Assembly: GCA_963711595.1 (NCBI GenBank) | Contig: CAVQER010000003.1 | Coordinates: 118,657-182,656, forward strand | Length of the DNA stretch: 64,000 nt | Origin: JAUSIF01 sp963711595 | Lineage (GTDB): Bacteria > Pseudomonadota > Alphaproteobacteria > Rhizobiales > Xanthobacteraceae | Direction: 5' to 3' | Shown: in pieces, positions 24,206-33,663 of the stretch | How positions within the stretch are numbered: position 1 is the first letter of the stretch | How the letters are laid out: each line of letters starts with the position of its first letter | Position numbers and translations under genes: made by a program | Notes under the pieces: generated by a model | Databases searched by the model: none | What the model saw: only the letters and a program-made list of their open reading frames with translations | Told to the model about the DNA's origin: nothing

Positions 24206-25556
24206 TCACCAGATTCCGGTGCTCGTCGTTTCGGTCTTGGCGGGCGCGGCGGGCGCCGGCTCGCGCAGGGCAACGCCCTCCAACGCCGCGGGCTTCGGTC
24301 CGCCGGTCGCCCAGTCGAGCAGCTCGACTGTGTGAACGACGGGACGGCCGAGATAGTGGCCGAGTTCGAGTCATGCACCCGATGTTGCCGGTCGCGACGA
24401 TATCCGGATCGGTAGAGCGGATGTGGGCGGCTTTCCGCTCGCCGAGCGCTTTCGCCATCTCTGGCTGCAGCAAGTTGTACGTGCCGGCCGAGCCGCAGCA
24501 GAAATGTCGCTCCGGCACCTCAACCACCTCGAAGCCGGCGGCGCGCAGCAGCGCGCGCGGCTGTTCGATAACCTTCTGAACGTGCTGCATCGAGCACGGG
24601 TCATGATAGGCCACGCGATAGGCCGGCACGACGAGGGAAGGCTTGCAGAGCCCAATGGCGCAAATGAACTCGCTGATATCGCGCGCCAGCGCCGCGATCT
24701 CGGCGGCTGGCCGCGCCATGTCGGGATCGCGTGCGAATAGATGGCCGTAATCCTTCACGGTCGTGCCGCATCCAGAGGCATTGATGACCAACGCGTCGAG
24801 CCCACCTTCGCGAACTTTCTCCCAGGCGCGAATATTTTGTCGCGCAAACGCGCGCGCCTCCTCCTCGCGGCCCATGTGCAGGTTAAGCGAGCCGCAGCAC
24901 CCTGCTCCCGGTGCGATCACCACCTCGCAACCGTGACGCTGAAGCAGCCGGATCGTCGCGGCGTTGATATCGCCGTTAAGCGCTTGTTGCGCGCAGCCCG
25001 CGAGCAGGACCACACGCCTTCGCGCCACGCCTTCCGCGCAGAATACCTGTGGCGCGAGGACATCAGGCGCGATGCGCGAAGGAATCATGTCGAGCATCGT
25101 TCGCCATTGTCTCGGCAGCAGTGGCCGCAGTGAGCGCGCCAGGCGCCCAAGCGCTACCGCAGCGCCGAAAACACGCGGACGCGGCAGTACGCGCGCGAGC
25201 AGCGCCCGTACCAAACGCTCGGCCGGCGGGCGGCGGAAATTGCCCTCAATATGCGCGCGCGCGCGGTCGATCAGATGGACGTAATCCACTTTCACCGCGC
25301 AGGTCGTCATGCAGGACAGGCAAGAGAGGCAGTTGTCGAGATGACGGACGGTGTCCGGCTCGGGCGGGCCGCCTTTTTCAAGCATCGCGCGGATGAGGTC
25401 GATGCGTCCGCGCGGCGATTTATTCTCGTCGCGCGTGAGGACATAGGTCGGGCAGGTGTTCGTGCAGAAGCCATAGTGCACGCACGTCTGCAGGATTGCG
25501 TTGGCCTCCGCGATCCGCGGGTCGCGCAACTGATCGGCGGTGAAACTGGTTTGCAT
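24206..25556 (-). CDS. GlcF-like (glycolate oxidase) iron-sulfur subunit, frameshifted
   Basis: Two [4Fe-4S] motifs near the N-terminus (CVHYGFCTNTCPTY and CLSCLSCMTTC) and two CCG domains (PGAGCCGSLNLH, RHFCCGSAGTYNLL) identify a GlcF-type electron-transfer subunit. After GNIGCMT the frame changes at 24364-24371: deleting one base gives ELGHYLGRPVVHTVELLDW, the expected GlcF ending, and a stop at 24206. The reconstructed protein is 449 residues. Uncorrected, the reading frame runs on into the flavoprotein gene. Start ATG 25554-25556 precedes MQTSFTADQL. It lies 23 bp upstream of the flavoprotein, a GlcD-like partner arrangement. Confidence 0.85.
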
Positions 25557-25645
25557 GCTGGGTCGAGCTTTGCCGGCGCATCATAGCATCGATCGAACGA
25601 AGCCCGCAGCTTGCGGAAAGTGGATGGTCGGCGGATGGATACGCG

Positions 25646-27043
25646 TCAACGACGCACCTCCGGCGCCGCAGCCATGGCCTGCAGCTTCTTGAGGCCCGCG
25701 CTAACGTGCTTCAGGTAGCGCTGCAGGCCTTCCTGTACGCGCGGGTCGCCGGCGCGCTTGAGCAGGCCGCGCGAAGCGTTGAGTCGCGAGCTCTCGAGCC
25801 AGGTAGCGATGTCAGGCTGCTGCGACCACTGATAATCGGCGCGCGTCTGGATCACGATTCCACGCAGCCAGTCGAGTGGCGTATCAGGCAGCGGATTGAC
25901 CGGACACAGACGGTTCTTCTCCGCGAGATCGTCGCGCGTCGCCTCGATGTAGCCAACGAGCGCCGCGTTGAAAGGCAGAAGGCCGGAGCGCACCGGCTGC
26001 AAGGTGATGCTACGCTCAGCAAAGATCGGGACTGCCGGCGCCGGATTGAGACCCGCGGCCGCACAATGGACATGGAGTTGGTTGGCGTCGGCGGGGATGC
26101 TGCCGCCTTCCAGCACGACGCGGTCGCGCTCGATGCGCCGTACGTGGCCCAACCGCACCACGTCACGGATGCGCCGCAGTTGCGCGAGCTCGTTCTTGTC
26201 GACGGTGGCAGCCTTGTACATCGTGAGTTCGACGTCCGCGTCGACGCGTAGCAGTTGCCTGCTGACCTCAAGGCGGCGGAACAGATCCAGCACTGACTTG
26301 GCCTCGACGGCGGCCTGCATCTGCAAAGACAGGCCTTCGATGAGCGAACCGACCATCTCGCCGGACTGCACGAACTCACGGTTCACGAGCCAGCTCTCTC
26401 GCGGCTTGATCCAGCGGATGCGTTCGGGTGCGACGGCGTTTTGCAGCAGCCACAGGCACGCGTCCATGGCGGTCTTGCCAGCGCCGATGATCACGTAGCC
26501 CGACGGCGTCTCGCGGAGCCGCGAAAGCTCGCCGATCGGGACGCAGCGCACGCCGGTTTCTACTTCGAACGGGAACGGCGTGGTGGCGGGCACCGCTGGG
26601 CGCAGGTAGTTCGCGTCAACTACGGCCGCGCCCACGTCAACTTCGTAATGCGTGCCCGTCAGGCGGGAGAGGAAGCGGTTGTCGCCTTGGTACTCGCAAT
26701 GCGGAAAGTGCTCGACGAGCCCGGAGGGCAACAGGCGGTGCTCCATCACGCGCGCGTAGTATCCGCAGATCTCGGGCGCGCTCGCGCGTTCGAGGAGCCC
26801 CGCGTTCGTGCCCCAGCTGTCGATGCGGTCCTCGCCAAGCGGCAGCGAGTTCACCCCGTAATAAGCCGAGGGCTGGTGCAGCCGAACGAAAGGATACGCG
26901 TCGTGCCAGTGCCCGCCGGGCGCGTGCCGACGATCGACCATCACCACGCGGGCGTCGGAGTGCGCGATCAGGGAGTCCACGAACGCCATCCCGACCGCGC
27001 CGGTGCCTACGACGAGATAGTCCGCTTTCAGCTTGGTGCTCAT
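25646..27043 (-). CDS. NAD(P)/FAD-dependent oxidoreductase (flavin monooxygenase-like)
   Basis: 465-residue Rossmann flavoprotein starting MSTKLKADYLVVGTGAVGMA, a dinucleotide motif at residues 10-15, followed by APGGHWHDAYPFVRLHQPS, like FMO/BVMO enzymes. A second nucleotide motif, GYVIIGAGKTAMDACLW, is near 195. The remainder is unusual for an FMO, and I do not recognise a substrate motif. ATG 27041-27043 is used since the 12 residues before it add nothing to the fold. It is on the same strand as the GlcF/VAO pair, 89 bp upstream of it, and may share the transcript. Confidence 0.75.
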   Translation of the reverse strand: MSTKLKADYLVVGTGAVGMAFVDSLIAHSDARVVMVDRRHAPGGHWHDAYPFVRLHQPSAYYGVNSLPLGEDRIDSWGTNAGLLERASAPEICGYYARVMEHRLLPSGLVEHFPHCEYQGDNRFLSRLTGTHYEVDVGAAVVDANYLRPAVPATTPFPFEVETGVRCVPIGELSRLRETPSGYVIIGAGKTAMDACLWLLQNAVAPERIRWIKPRESWLVNREFVQSGEMVGSLIEGLSLQMQAAVEAKSVLDLFRRLEVSRQLLRVDADVELTMYKAATVDKNELAQLRRIRDVVRLGHVRRIERDRVVLEGGSIPADANQLHVHCAAAGLNPAPAVPIFAERSITLQPVRSGLLPFNAALVGYIEATRDDLAEKNRLCPVNPLPDTPLDWLRGIVIQTRADYQWSQQPDIATWLESSRLNASRGLLKRAGDPRVQEGLQRYLKHVSAGLKKLQAMAAAPEVRR

Positions 27044-27110
27044 GCGGCGGAGAGTACTACCGGGGCGCGCACTGCGCACCGGAAGCGATCACGACAGCGG
27101 AATCTGAAAC

Positions 27111-27290
27111 TGGCGGAGGGAGAGGACCTGGGCCCAAAGAATCTCCCTAGTACCTCAACGTACCCCAGCGAAGTGCGGCGGATACGCTCGAAGTTGGCTT
27201 CTCGCCGAAAGCGGCAGGGAGGGGGAGCAGCTGGAGCCAACTTTTCTCCGTGGTGCTTAGGAGTACCACGGCGAAATACAGCGAACCCGT
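27111..27290. repeat. Dispersed intergenic repeat, copy 1
   Basis: A 103-bp unit (27111-27213) matches 43627-43729 with only three visible mismatches. A more diverged second unit follows to about 27290 (CAGGGAGGGGGAGCAGC...). The unit starts TGGCGGAGGGAG, repeats the phrase TCTCCCTAGTACCTCA, and contains GCGAAGTGCGGCGGATACGC. No gene overlaps it. A third, more diverged relative lies at about 46142. Confidence 0.8.
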
Positions 27291-27339
27291 GGGGCCCGTT
27301 TAAGGACAGTCCAGCGCGATTCGCGTGGCGCGAGCGAAC

Positions 27340-28705
27340 TCACGTCGCCAGAAATAGCTCGAGTTCTTCAAAGAACCGCTTGGTGTCGGGTTCGCCCTCC
27401 AACAGAAGATGGTTTCTGCCCTGCAGCGCGACAAAGCGTGCGCCGGGGATTGCCGCCGCAAGCTCACGCCCCGCCTCGAACGGCACTTGAAGGTCGCCAC
27501 GCGCATGAAGGACGAGCGTCGGTGCGGTGACTTTGCCCACGGCGTCGCTGGTGTCGACTTCGCCGCTCGCCTCGAAGTATCGGCAGGCCATCTCAGGAGA
27601 AGTCGTCCTCCGTTGCAGCTCGTTGAACGAATCGGCCTGTTCCTTTGTCGCGTCCGGCACCAGTTGCATCGTAAACATCTGGCGCAAGGCGGCACTATCG
27701 GCTCCCCACTCCAAGCGGATCAGAGTTCGCGAGTGCTTTGCGCTTTTCTCGGTTCCCCGGCGCCCTCTTGTTGCCGCCGATCACATAGCCGCCGAGGAGA
27801 ATAAGATGGGAAACGCGTTCCGGGTGGCGTGCCGCATAGGCAACAGAAATTGCACAACCCTGTGAAATCCCAAACAGCGGGAATCTCTTTAATCCGGCCG
27901 CTTCAACGACCGTCTCAAGATCGCTGACCCAGCTGTCCAGAGACAATTCCGGCACATCCCAGTCAGACAGACCGTTGCCGCGCGCGTCGTAGCGGATCAG
28001 CGTGCGATTTAGCGCAAGCCCGTAAAACAAGTGGTGAAAAATCGGGCTTTGCCAGTCGTACTCTAGGTGATTCATCCAATTCGCAGTCTTCACTAGAGGA
28101 GGCCCGGTGCCGCTGATTGCATAGGCGAGACGCACGCGATCGAGTGCGCGGCAGTAACGGATTTCCTGACGGTCGTCGGCGACCGCGAGACCGTCGCCTT
28201 TGATTGCAAAGACTTCGACCGGATCGGGAATGTTCTTAAGGTTCTGCGGACCAAGGTTGCGGTAACCGAGCGCGAGCTTCTTCTGCACCTGATCGTAAAC
28301 CTGTCGAGAAATGCAAATGCCGCCGGGTTCCGCGATGCCTTCAAGACGGGCCGCAATGTTCACGCCATCGCCGTAGATATCGTCGCCCTCCACAATCACG
28401 TCGCCAAGATGCACGCCAACGCGAAATATCATCCGCCCCTTGTTGGCCGCCCCAGCATTGCGCGCGGCCATCTCGCGCTGAATCTCAGCCGCGCAATCGA
28501 CCGCCTCGACCACGCTGGCAAATTCTGCAAGTAGGCCATCGCCCATCAGTTTGACGACCCGGCCATGATGCCGGGTGATCGCTGGATCGAGCAGTTGAGA
28601 ACGATGGGCTTGCAGTGACGCGAGCGTCCCCGCTTCGTCCTCGCTCATCATGCGGCTGTAGCCGAAGACATCGGCAGCAAGAATTGCAGTTAGTCTGCGA
28701 ACCAC
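27340..28705 (-). CDS. Class III adenylate/guanylate cyclase fused to alpha/beta hydrolase, frameshifted
   Basis: Residues 1-165 are a class III cyclase homology domain: RLTAILAADVFGYSRMMSED, VVKLMGDGLLAEFASV and GDDIYGDGVNIAARLE include the two metal-binding Asp positions. Residues 185-455 are an alpha/beta hydrolase with nucleophile elbow GISQGCA and acid/His regions PTLVLHARGD and GRNHLLL. The frame breaks near 27722-27730, where one extra base (or two lost) separates GNREKRKAL from LIRLEWGADSAALRQ. The reconstructed protein is 455 residues. This fusion is common in Bradyrhizobium relatives. The ATG at 28703-28705 opens MVRRLTAILA. Cyclase activity is not assured from sequence. Confidence 0.82.
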
Positions 28706-29178
28706 AAGCAGTTCCCCTGTGCCTCAGGCAGATGATGACGGGGCAATCTAACATTTTCTCGGCACGCTTGCTTCGGCGAGCCGCTCACGCCGAGCGCCGC
28801 CTTAACTACTTTGAGCGATGAGTATCTGCTCGGAGGTTCGTGACCGGTGCAAGTTGTTCGCGGAAAGGCACGTGGTCGAGTCGGTCCAGCTGTCGGCTGT
28901 TTACCCCCGGGGACGTCAGGGATGCCGAAGGTAAGGGCATTCTTCGCCTTTCTTGTGCAGCGATTCGACATACGCCATGGCGCCAGAGCACGAAGAGATC
29001 TGTTCGTGCACCTTCAACGCAAACGATAAAGGCCAGTGGCTGAGGAAGCGGAATGCAAATGGCGGGGGAGAAGGAAAGGAGAACTCCGCCGTACTTCGTC
29101 GTAGTCCATAGTACGTGGTCGTTGGCGGGACAAACAGCACGTCGGTTATGCGAGAAACCGCGACTGAAACCTATGGAA
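28706..29178. other. Gene-poor stretch
   Basis: About 470 bp with only short overlapping open frames on both strands and no start supported by a ribosome-binding site. I see no repeat copy, hairpin with T-tract or RNA gene here. Confidence 0.5.
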
Positions 29179-29271
29179 TCAAATGAATATGCCCAGCAAG
29201 ATCGTGAGTACGAAGGCGAACACGACCGCCGTCGCTGCGGAAGCGGCGTACTGTTCTTGATAAATTGTCAT
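29179..29271 (-). CDS. Putative 30-residue membrane peptide
   Basis: Frame beginning MTIYQEQYAASAATAVVFAF and ending in a hydrophobic run (VLTILLGIFI), so essentially one transmembrane helix with a short polar N-terminus. Peptides of this shape are common in Hyphomicrobiales. There is no strong ribosome-binding site before ATG 29269-29271, and the in-frame upstream extension looks non-coding. Reality is uncertain. Confidence 0.35.
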   Translation of the reverse strand: MTIYQEQYAASAATAVVFAFVLTILLGIFI

Positions 29272-29423
29272 TGGAACCAACCGGGACCGCGACACGCGCG
29301 GCTTCACGTATGTAGTGCGCTTCCAGCGGGTTGCAACGCCTGGACACCGCAGATCTGAGAGGACAAATCGCCCGCTTTTTGCACAAAGCACAAAGTTGGT
29401 TGAACTGAGATTAGTGGCGCGTC

Positions 29424-29756
29424 CTACTTCTGCTCGCCGCCCTTGTGCGTGTGCAGGAAACGGGCGATCCGCTCCTTGAGCGCCACGGTTTCGCGCGGCT
29501 CGCCCATGGACACGGCGTACTCAAACAGGGAGCGTTGGATGCCGCGTGGCAGGTCGTTCCACTGCATGATGAGCGCGGCACCGAGACAGCGCAGAATACG
29601 CTCCTCGTCGGCGGCCAGCGCTGCACGCCGCTCGCGTATATCCTGCGCCGGAGACTTCGGTGCGCCGCCCTCGTTGTCCCAGCGTGCAATGGCGCGAGCG
29701 GACTGCCGCTTCGCGCGTTTTCGCTTGGCCGCGCGCTTACGATCCGCGCCTTTCAT
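29424..29756 (-). CDS. Small basic hypothetical protein
   Basis: 110 residues starting MKGADRKRAAKRKRAKRQSA, strongly basic at the N-terminus and then helical and acidic (DIRERRAALAADEERILRCL), ending VALKERIARFLHTHKGGEQK. The basic head could contact nucleic acid, but I recognise no named domain. The 58-residue in-frame extension to 29930 has no similar character, so ATG 29754-29756 is preferred. A 40-bp fragment encoding RETVALKERIAR is duplicated near 33664. Confidence 0.6.
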   Translation of the reverse strand: MKGADRKRAAKRKRAKRQSARAIARWDNEGGAPKSPAQDIRERRAALAADEERILRCLGAALIMQWNDLPRGIQRSLFEYAVSMGEPRETVALKERIARFLHTHKGGEQK

Positions 29757-29909
29757 GCGAGCGCCCCGCCGATCACGATTGTTTCGAATTGATCGCGGCG
29801 GTGACCACTTATCTTTCACCGCGCGCCTTGTAATGCCGCGCATAGTAGCCAACTGATCAACATGCGCCAAATCGCGCGCACCCCATTTCTTTTTCTCGGG
29901 AGCTGCACG

Positions 29910-30113
29910 ATGACTCTGCATACGGCGCAATACGTGAACGAACGTCAGTCCGACCTTCGCGGCATAAAGGACGGTTGGTACGCTATGCGCGCGGACGGTG
30001 CGCTCGCTTTTGGTCCGTTTTGCAACCGCGAGGCCTGCCTTTCCCAGATTATCCAGCTCGCAACCTGGTCGGACTCGTCAGCGCTGCGCGATATCGGCCG
30101 GCGTGACGCGTAA
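29910..30113 (+). CDS. Conserved small hypothetical protein
   Basis: 67 residues starting MTLHTAQYVNERQSDLRGIK, with the phrase KDGWYAMRADGALAFGPFCN. A domain of this kind (short, GWYAM...GPF, a cysteine pair) is familiar from unannotated Bradyrhizobium proteins. GGGAG sits seven bases before ATG 29910; the in-frame ATG 48 bases upstream has no such site. Role unknown. Confidence 0.6.
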   Translation: MTLHTAQYVNERQSDLRGIKDGWYAMRADGALAFGPFCNREACLSQIIQLATWSDSSALRDIGRRDA

Positions 30114-30233
30114 CGCGCCGACAGCGTGCGGAGAGTTTGCGGCGCGAACAAGAACATCATCGCTTGGGTTCAACTCGGTGCACCTCACGGTGTGTCGGAT
30201 GTTGCGGTGGCCGAGGTAGGCTTGCAGCGCCGA

Positions 30234-30398
30234 TCAAAGTCGATCAGCGAGAACCAGCGCGACGAGGATGATCAGGACGATACCGATGACACCGATACCA
30301 CGGTGTCCGAAACCGTAACCATAACCGCGGAAACGGCCGCTGAAGCCGCCGAGCAGGGCGATGATGAGGATGATGACGAGTACGAGACCAAGCGACAT
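30234..30398 (-). CDS. DUF3309-like small membrane protein
   Basis: 54-residue protein MSLGLVLVIILIIALLGGFS...GRFRGYGYGFGHRGIGVIG...ADRL: two hydrophobic helices around a Gly/Tyr-rich loop. This matches the DUF3309 pattern of small alphaproteobacterial membrane proteins of unknown role. It is opposite a 104-residue acidic frame on the plus strand (DDEDDDEYE), which is only its antisense shadow. The start is ATG 30396-30398. Confidence 0.75.
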   Translation of the reverse strand: MSLGLVLVIILIIALLGGFSGRFRGYGYGFGHRGIGVIGIVLIILVALVLADRL

Positions 30399-30517
30399 GT
30401 TCTGTCTCCGTTGCGACGCCTAAGATTGTTCGGGCCTTAGCCTGCCGGGCGCCCCGTCGAAATTTCGCATTTGCGATATCCCGACATGAGCGCGCAGCAG
30501 TCGATCAGAACGCTGCG

Positions 30518-31068
30518 TCAGACTGGGCAGCGGTCGTAATTCCAGTAGTAGCCCGGTCCCTGCGGGCCAACGAGCCACACGTAACAGGGATGCGATGCGT
30601 AGGCGGCGTAACCCATCGGAACGCCGAGCAGGTACGCGCCGTAGAACGCGTGCCTGCGATCCCGGCTCCAGCCCTGCCGCACGATGCGGTGCTGGACACG
30701 GACGTCCGGTGAGCGATCGACCTTGCGTTGGAACGAAGTGTTTTCGCGCTTGAAGTTGCGGTCTTCGCTGCCGACGCGGGTTCCGAACTTGTTGATGTGA
30801 CGATCACCCCCACGATCGTTCTTAACCTTTGAACGCTGTCCTGCTTCTGAACGCTGTCCTGCTTCTGAACGCTGTCCTGGTCCTTCTTCCGAACCTCGAT
30901 CACGTTTGAATCCAAGGTCGTACCGAGGCCGGGCGCAAGCTGAATGGCATCAGCCGAAACCGCGCCCAACGCAGCGGTTGCCAGACCGAGCGCAGTAGCC
31001 ATCGCGCGAGGTCTCCAAGACTTGCCGAGCGCAGCAGCGCTGGCCATAGCGAGCAAGTGCTTTTTCAT
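30518..31068 (-). CDS. Exported hypothetical protein with DSVQKQ repeats, frameshifted
   Basis: Starts MKKHLLAMASAAALGKSWRP and has a signal-like segment ending near ADAIQL. Three tandem DSVQKQ/DSVQ units (18-bp DNA repeats, 30830-30879) follow. The frame then shifts: adding one base in the TTT run at 30828-30830 gives VKNDRGGDRHINKFGTRVGS and a well-formed C-terminal domain ending HAFYGAYLLGVPMGYAAYAS...YYWNYDRCPV. The reconstructed protein is 183 residues. The C-terminal Tyr/Cys/Trp-rich block looks like a secreted or periplasmic domain. No function recognised. Confidence 0.65.
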
Positions 31069-31297
31069 GTTTCGTTCCATCCGTGAATGCAGACGCGCGA
31101 GGACGCGGCTCGCGGCACTGCTATGAAGATTCATCTATGGGTAAGGAGATTTCGGGAGCTACTTGGGTCGCCCAGTTTCGCGAAGGAAACCGACGCTCGC
31201 GACCAAAATCCCGGTCGTAGGATGAAACGCGGCAGGAGCGATTTTGTTCCATGGAGCGCGAGACATCCACGCGGGGGAAATCATCTCGCGACAGTCG

Positions 31298-32080
31298 TTA
31301 CTCTCCGTTGGCACCGCGCTTGGGAGACTGAAATACGACCGCAAAGCGCGCCCCACGGCCGTGCTCGCGAGGCAAGACACGCAGTTCGCCGTCGATTTGC
31401 TTCACGAGGGCACGAACAATTCTCATTCCAAGCCCCTTGCTGCGGGCAGGATCGAACCCCACCGGCAGCCCCGGCCCGTCGTCCATGACCAGTAGGATAT
31501 GGCCGCCCATCGCCGTCGTCTCGAAGCGAACGCTGATGTCGCCCCGTGCGTATTTGGCAGCGTTTGTAACCAGCTCGTTGACGATGAAACCGAGCGGGAT
31601 CGCGAACGCGGTCGGTATCTCCGCCTTCGCCCCTTCGACGACGATCTTGGGACCAGTCTTCTCCTCGAACAGCAGGTTCGAAAGGTCCCCGCACAGGTGC
31701 CGGAGGTAGACATTGAACTCCACATGCTCGTCATGATCGAGGAGATGCAGCCGGTGATGCACGCGGCCGAGCGCAGCAACGCGACGAGCCGCGACCGTCA
31801 ACTGGTCCGATGCTTCCGGCGTCGAGGCCGAGCGGCTTTGCAGGGACAACAGGCTCGCAATCAATTGCAGCCCGTTGACGAGCCGGTGTTCGAACTCCTG
31901 GGCCAGCATCTCCTGACGCAGCGATAGCGCACGCGTCTCCTCTATCAGCCTTTCTTCGCGTGCGTGCGACGCATGCAATTCCGCTGTCAGCGCATCAAGA
32001 CGCCTTTGCGCTCCTGTATCGCGCTCCAATGCGCGCCAGAGGGGAAACTGAAATCCGGGTTCGCGTGCCGCGGTGCTCAT
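31298..32080 (-). CDS. HisKA_2/HWE-type sensor histidine kinase, no visible sensor domain
   Basis: 260 residues. A coiled-coil N-terminus leads to the phosphoacceptor region EFEHRLVNGLQLIASLLSLQ (His near 71), then an ATPase domain with N-box PLGFIVNELVTNAAKYARG, G1 MDDGPGLP and G2 SKGLGMRIV. This is the HisKA_2 subclass found in alphaproteobacterial general-stress and light signalling. No PAS, transmembrane or receiver domain is present, so the input must come through a partner. ATG 32078-32080 has GGAGGCGAG upstream. No cognate regulator adjoins it; a Crp/Fnr gene lies 200 bp upstream on the same strand. Confidence 0.88.
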   Translation of the reverse strand: MSTAAREPGFQFPLWRALERDTGAQRRLDALTAELHASHAREERLIEETRALSLRQEMLAQEFEHRLVNGLQLIASLLSLQSRSASTPEASDQLTVAARRVAALGRVHHRLHLLDHDEHVEFNVYLRHLCGDLSNLLFEEKTGPKIVVEGAKAEIPTAFAIPLGFIVNELVTNAAKYARGDISVRFETTAMGGHILLVMDDGPGLPVGFDPARSKGLGMRIVRALVKQIDGELRVLPREHGRGARFAVVFQSPKRGANGE

Positions 32081-32278
32081 GATTTCTCGCCTCCGCTCCC
32101 AGGAGGATGGATCCCAAGCTGCAAGGGAAGTCGACCAAGCAAGCTTTCGCTGCTCGCACGGGACTCACCAGGCAAGCACCAGAATGGCCCTCCCCGAGAG
32201 TTCCGACTGTTCAAAATGGCTCACAAAGGAAGAAAGGAACGTGCGCCGCCGCGCGTATCAGGCGCCCGCGAACCCGCT

Positions 32279-32992
32279 TCACCGAGAAGTGACGGCTGCC
32301 TGCCTGACCGTGGAGGCCTGTTCGTTCAGCACCACACTCAACAACGAACTGTGCACCTCGAGATGACCATTGTATTCAATGAAACCCAGCTGGCGAAACT
32401 TGTTCATGAAATGACTGACGCGCGAGCGCGTCGTGCCGATCATCTCGGCGAGCGTCTCCTGGCTGATCTTTGCGATGATCGGTTCCGGCCGGCCCTCCTT
32501 GCCGAAATTCGCCAACAGCAGCAGCAGTCGAGCGAGCCGCTTTTCAGTTGAATTGAAGAGTTGATCCACGAGATCTTCCTCCACCCGCGCGTTCCTCGCG
32601 AGGATATGCGAGATGAACATTTGCGAGAACGCAGGCTCGTCCTGAAGCACGCGCAGAATCTCGGCTTTCTCTACGCGCATGACGATGCAGTCCGTCATTG
32701 CGGTCGCCGTCGCAAGACGCTTCGGCTGCCCGATAAGGCATCCTTCGCCCAGGAATTCGTCCACTCCGAGCAGCGCGACGACCGCTTCCTTGCCATGGTC
32801 GGATACGACGGTGACCTTGATCTTGCCCTTCTTGATGTAGATCACCTCGCCCGCGGCATCGCCCTGCGTAAAAATGATCTGCTTCTTGGGATGCGTGGAA
32901 ATGGTGCGGCCCTTGGCGGTCGTCTCGAAAAATTTTGCAAGATCAAACCGATCGCCGCGCGGGTTCGTTGGTTTCTTTCTTCGTTTGCTCAT
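32279..32992 (-). CDS. Crp/Fnr-family transcriptional regulator
   Basis: 237 residues. The cyclic-nucleotide-binding-like domain occupies about 35-140 (IIFTQGDAAGEVIYIKKGKI, EFLGEGCLIGQPKRLATATA). The C-terminal winged HTH has ISQETLAEMIGTTRSRVSHF near 195. No N-terminal cysteine cluster of the Fnr type is present, so it should not carry an Fe-S cluster. Proteins of this exact look recur many times in Bradyrhizobium relatives. ATG 32990-32992 has AAGGAG upstream; a 31-residue in-frame extension is unsupported. Target genes unknown. Confidence 0.9.
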   Translation of the reverse strand: MSKRRKKPTNPRGDRFDLAKFFETTAKGRTISTHPKKQIIFTQGDAAGEVIYIKKGKIKVTVVSDHGKEAVVALLGVDEFLGEGCLIGQPKRLATATAMTDCIVMRVEKAEILRVLQDEPAFSQMFISHILARNARVEEDLVDQLFNSTEKRLARLLLLLANFGKEGRPEPIIAKISQETLAEMIGTTRSRVSHFMNKFRQLGFIEYNGHLEVHSSLLSVVLNEQASTVRQAAVTSR

Positions 32993-33229
32993 CTCAACTC
33001 CTTGCAACGTCGCAGGTTGAGCCAATTGCGGAAGCCCATCTGTATAAAATCGCACACTTTGAGATGACGATGAGGATACGCCCAATTTCTTACTCTTGCA
33101 CGTGTACGCCGCGGGCCTTGCCTAGCTAAGTGATCCCCGCGACCCCATATCTCGTACACTTCTTTCTTACACTGCTCCCATTCGTACCCGTCCGCATTCG
33201 AGAGGCCCCTCTCGACGAAAGGCACGCCC

Positions 33230-33643
33230 ATGGTCACGCCCACACAATTCCGTGCGAAAGCGGCCGAATACACCGAACTGGTGAAGGGGGCGAAGACACC
33301 GGACGAGGCCCGCGAGTTTCAAAAACTCGAGCAAAGCTTCACTACGCTCGCCAACAATGAGCAATGGCTCAGTGACAATCATGACCAGACAATCCGTGCG
33401 CCGCAGCTCGATGCAGCTGAGGGCGTAACCTCGGCTCCGGAATCTGAACAGGACTTTCGGGATCAAGCCGCCGCTGAGTATCGAGCTTCTCGGAAAAAGA
33501 GCGCAAACGAAATCCGCGAAATTTTGCGGTCGCACACCAAGACCTACAAGCTCATCGCAAGCAATGAAGAGTGGCTTAGCGGCGAGGTAGACCGCATTAC
33601 GGGCGCGCGCACTACGGGTCGGCAGGCGCCTGACCAAAAGTAA
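33230..33643 (+). CDS. Small helical protein made of two EYxxL...NEEWLS units
   Basis: 137 residues. The N-terminal half (QFRAKAAEYTELVKGAKTPD...NNEQWLSDNHDQTI) and C-terminal half (DFRDQAAAEYRASRKKSANE...SNEEWLSGEVDRIT) align as an internal duplication. A single-unit paralogue is at 41938-42147. The sequence is hydrophilic and helical with no signal peptide, so it is probably cytoplasmic. I know no characterised member. Confidence 0.65.
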   Translation: MVTPTQFRAKAAEYTELVKGAKTPDEAREFQKLEQSFTTLANNEQWLSDNHDQTIRAPQLDAAEGVTSAPESEQDFRDQAAAEYRASRKKSANEIREILRSHTKTYKLIASNEEWLSGEVDRITGARTTGRQAPDQK

Positions 33644-33663
33644 CGTCAGTCATCCTCAAGGCA

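Noticed and set aside
30126..30440. 104-residue acidic protein on the plus strand
   Set aside because: It is the antisense of the DUF3309-like gene; the acidic run comes from reverse-reading codons for Ile, Val and Leu.
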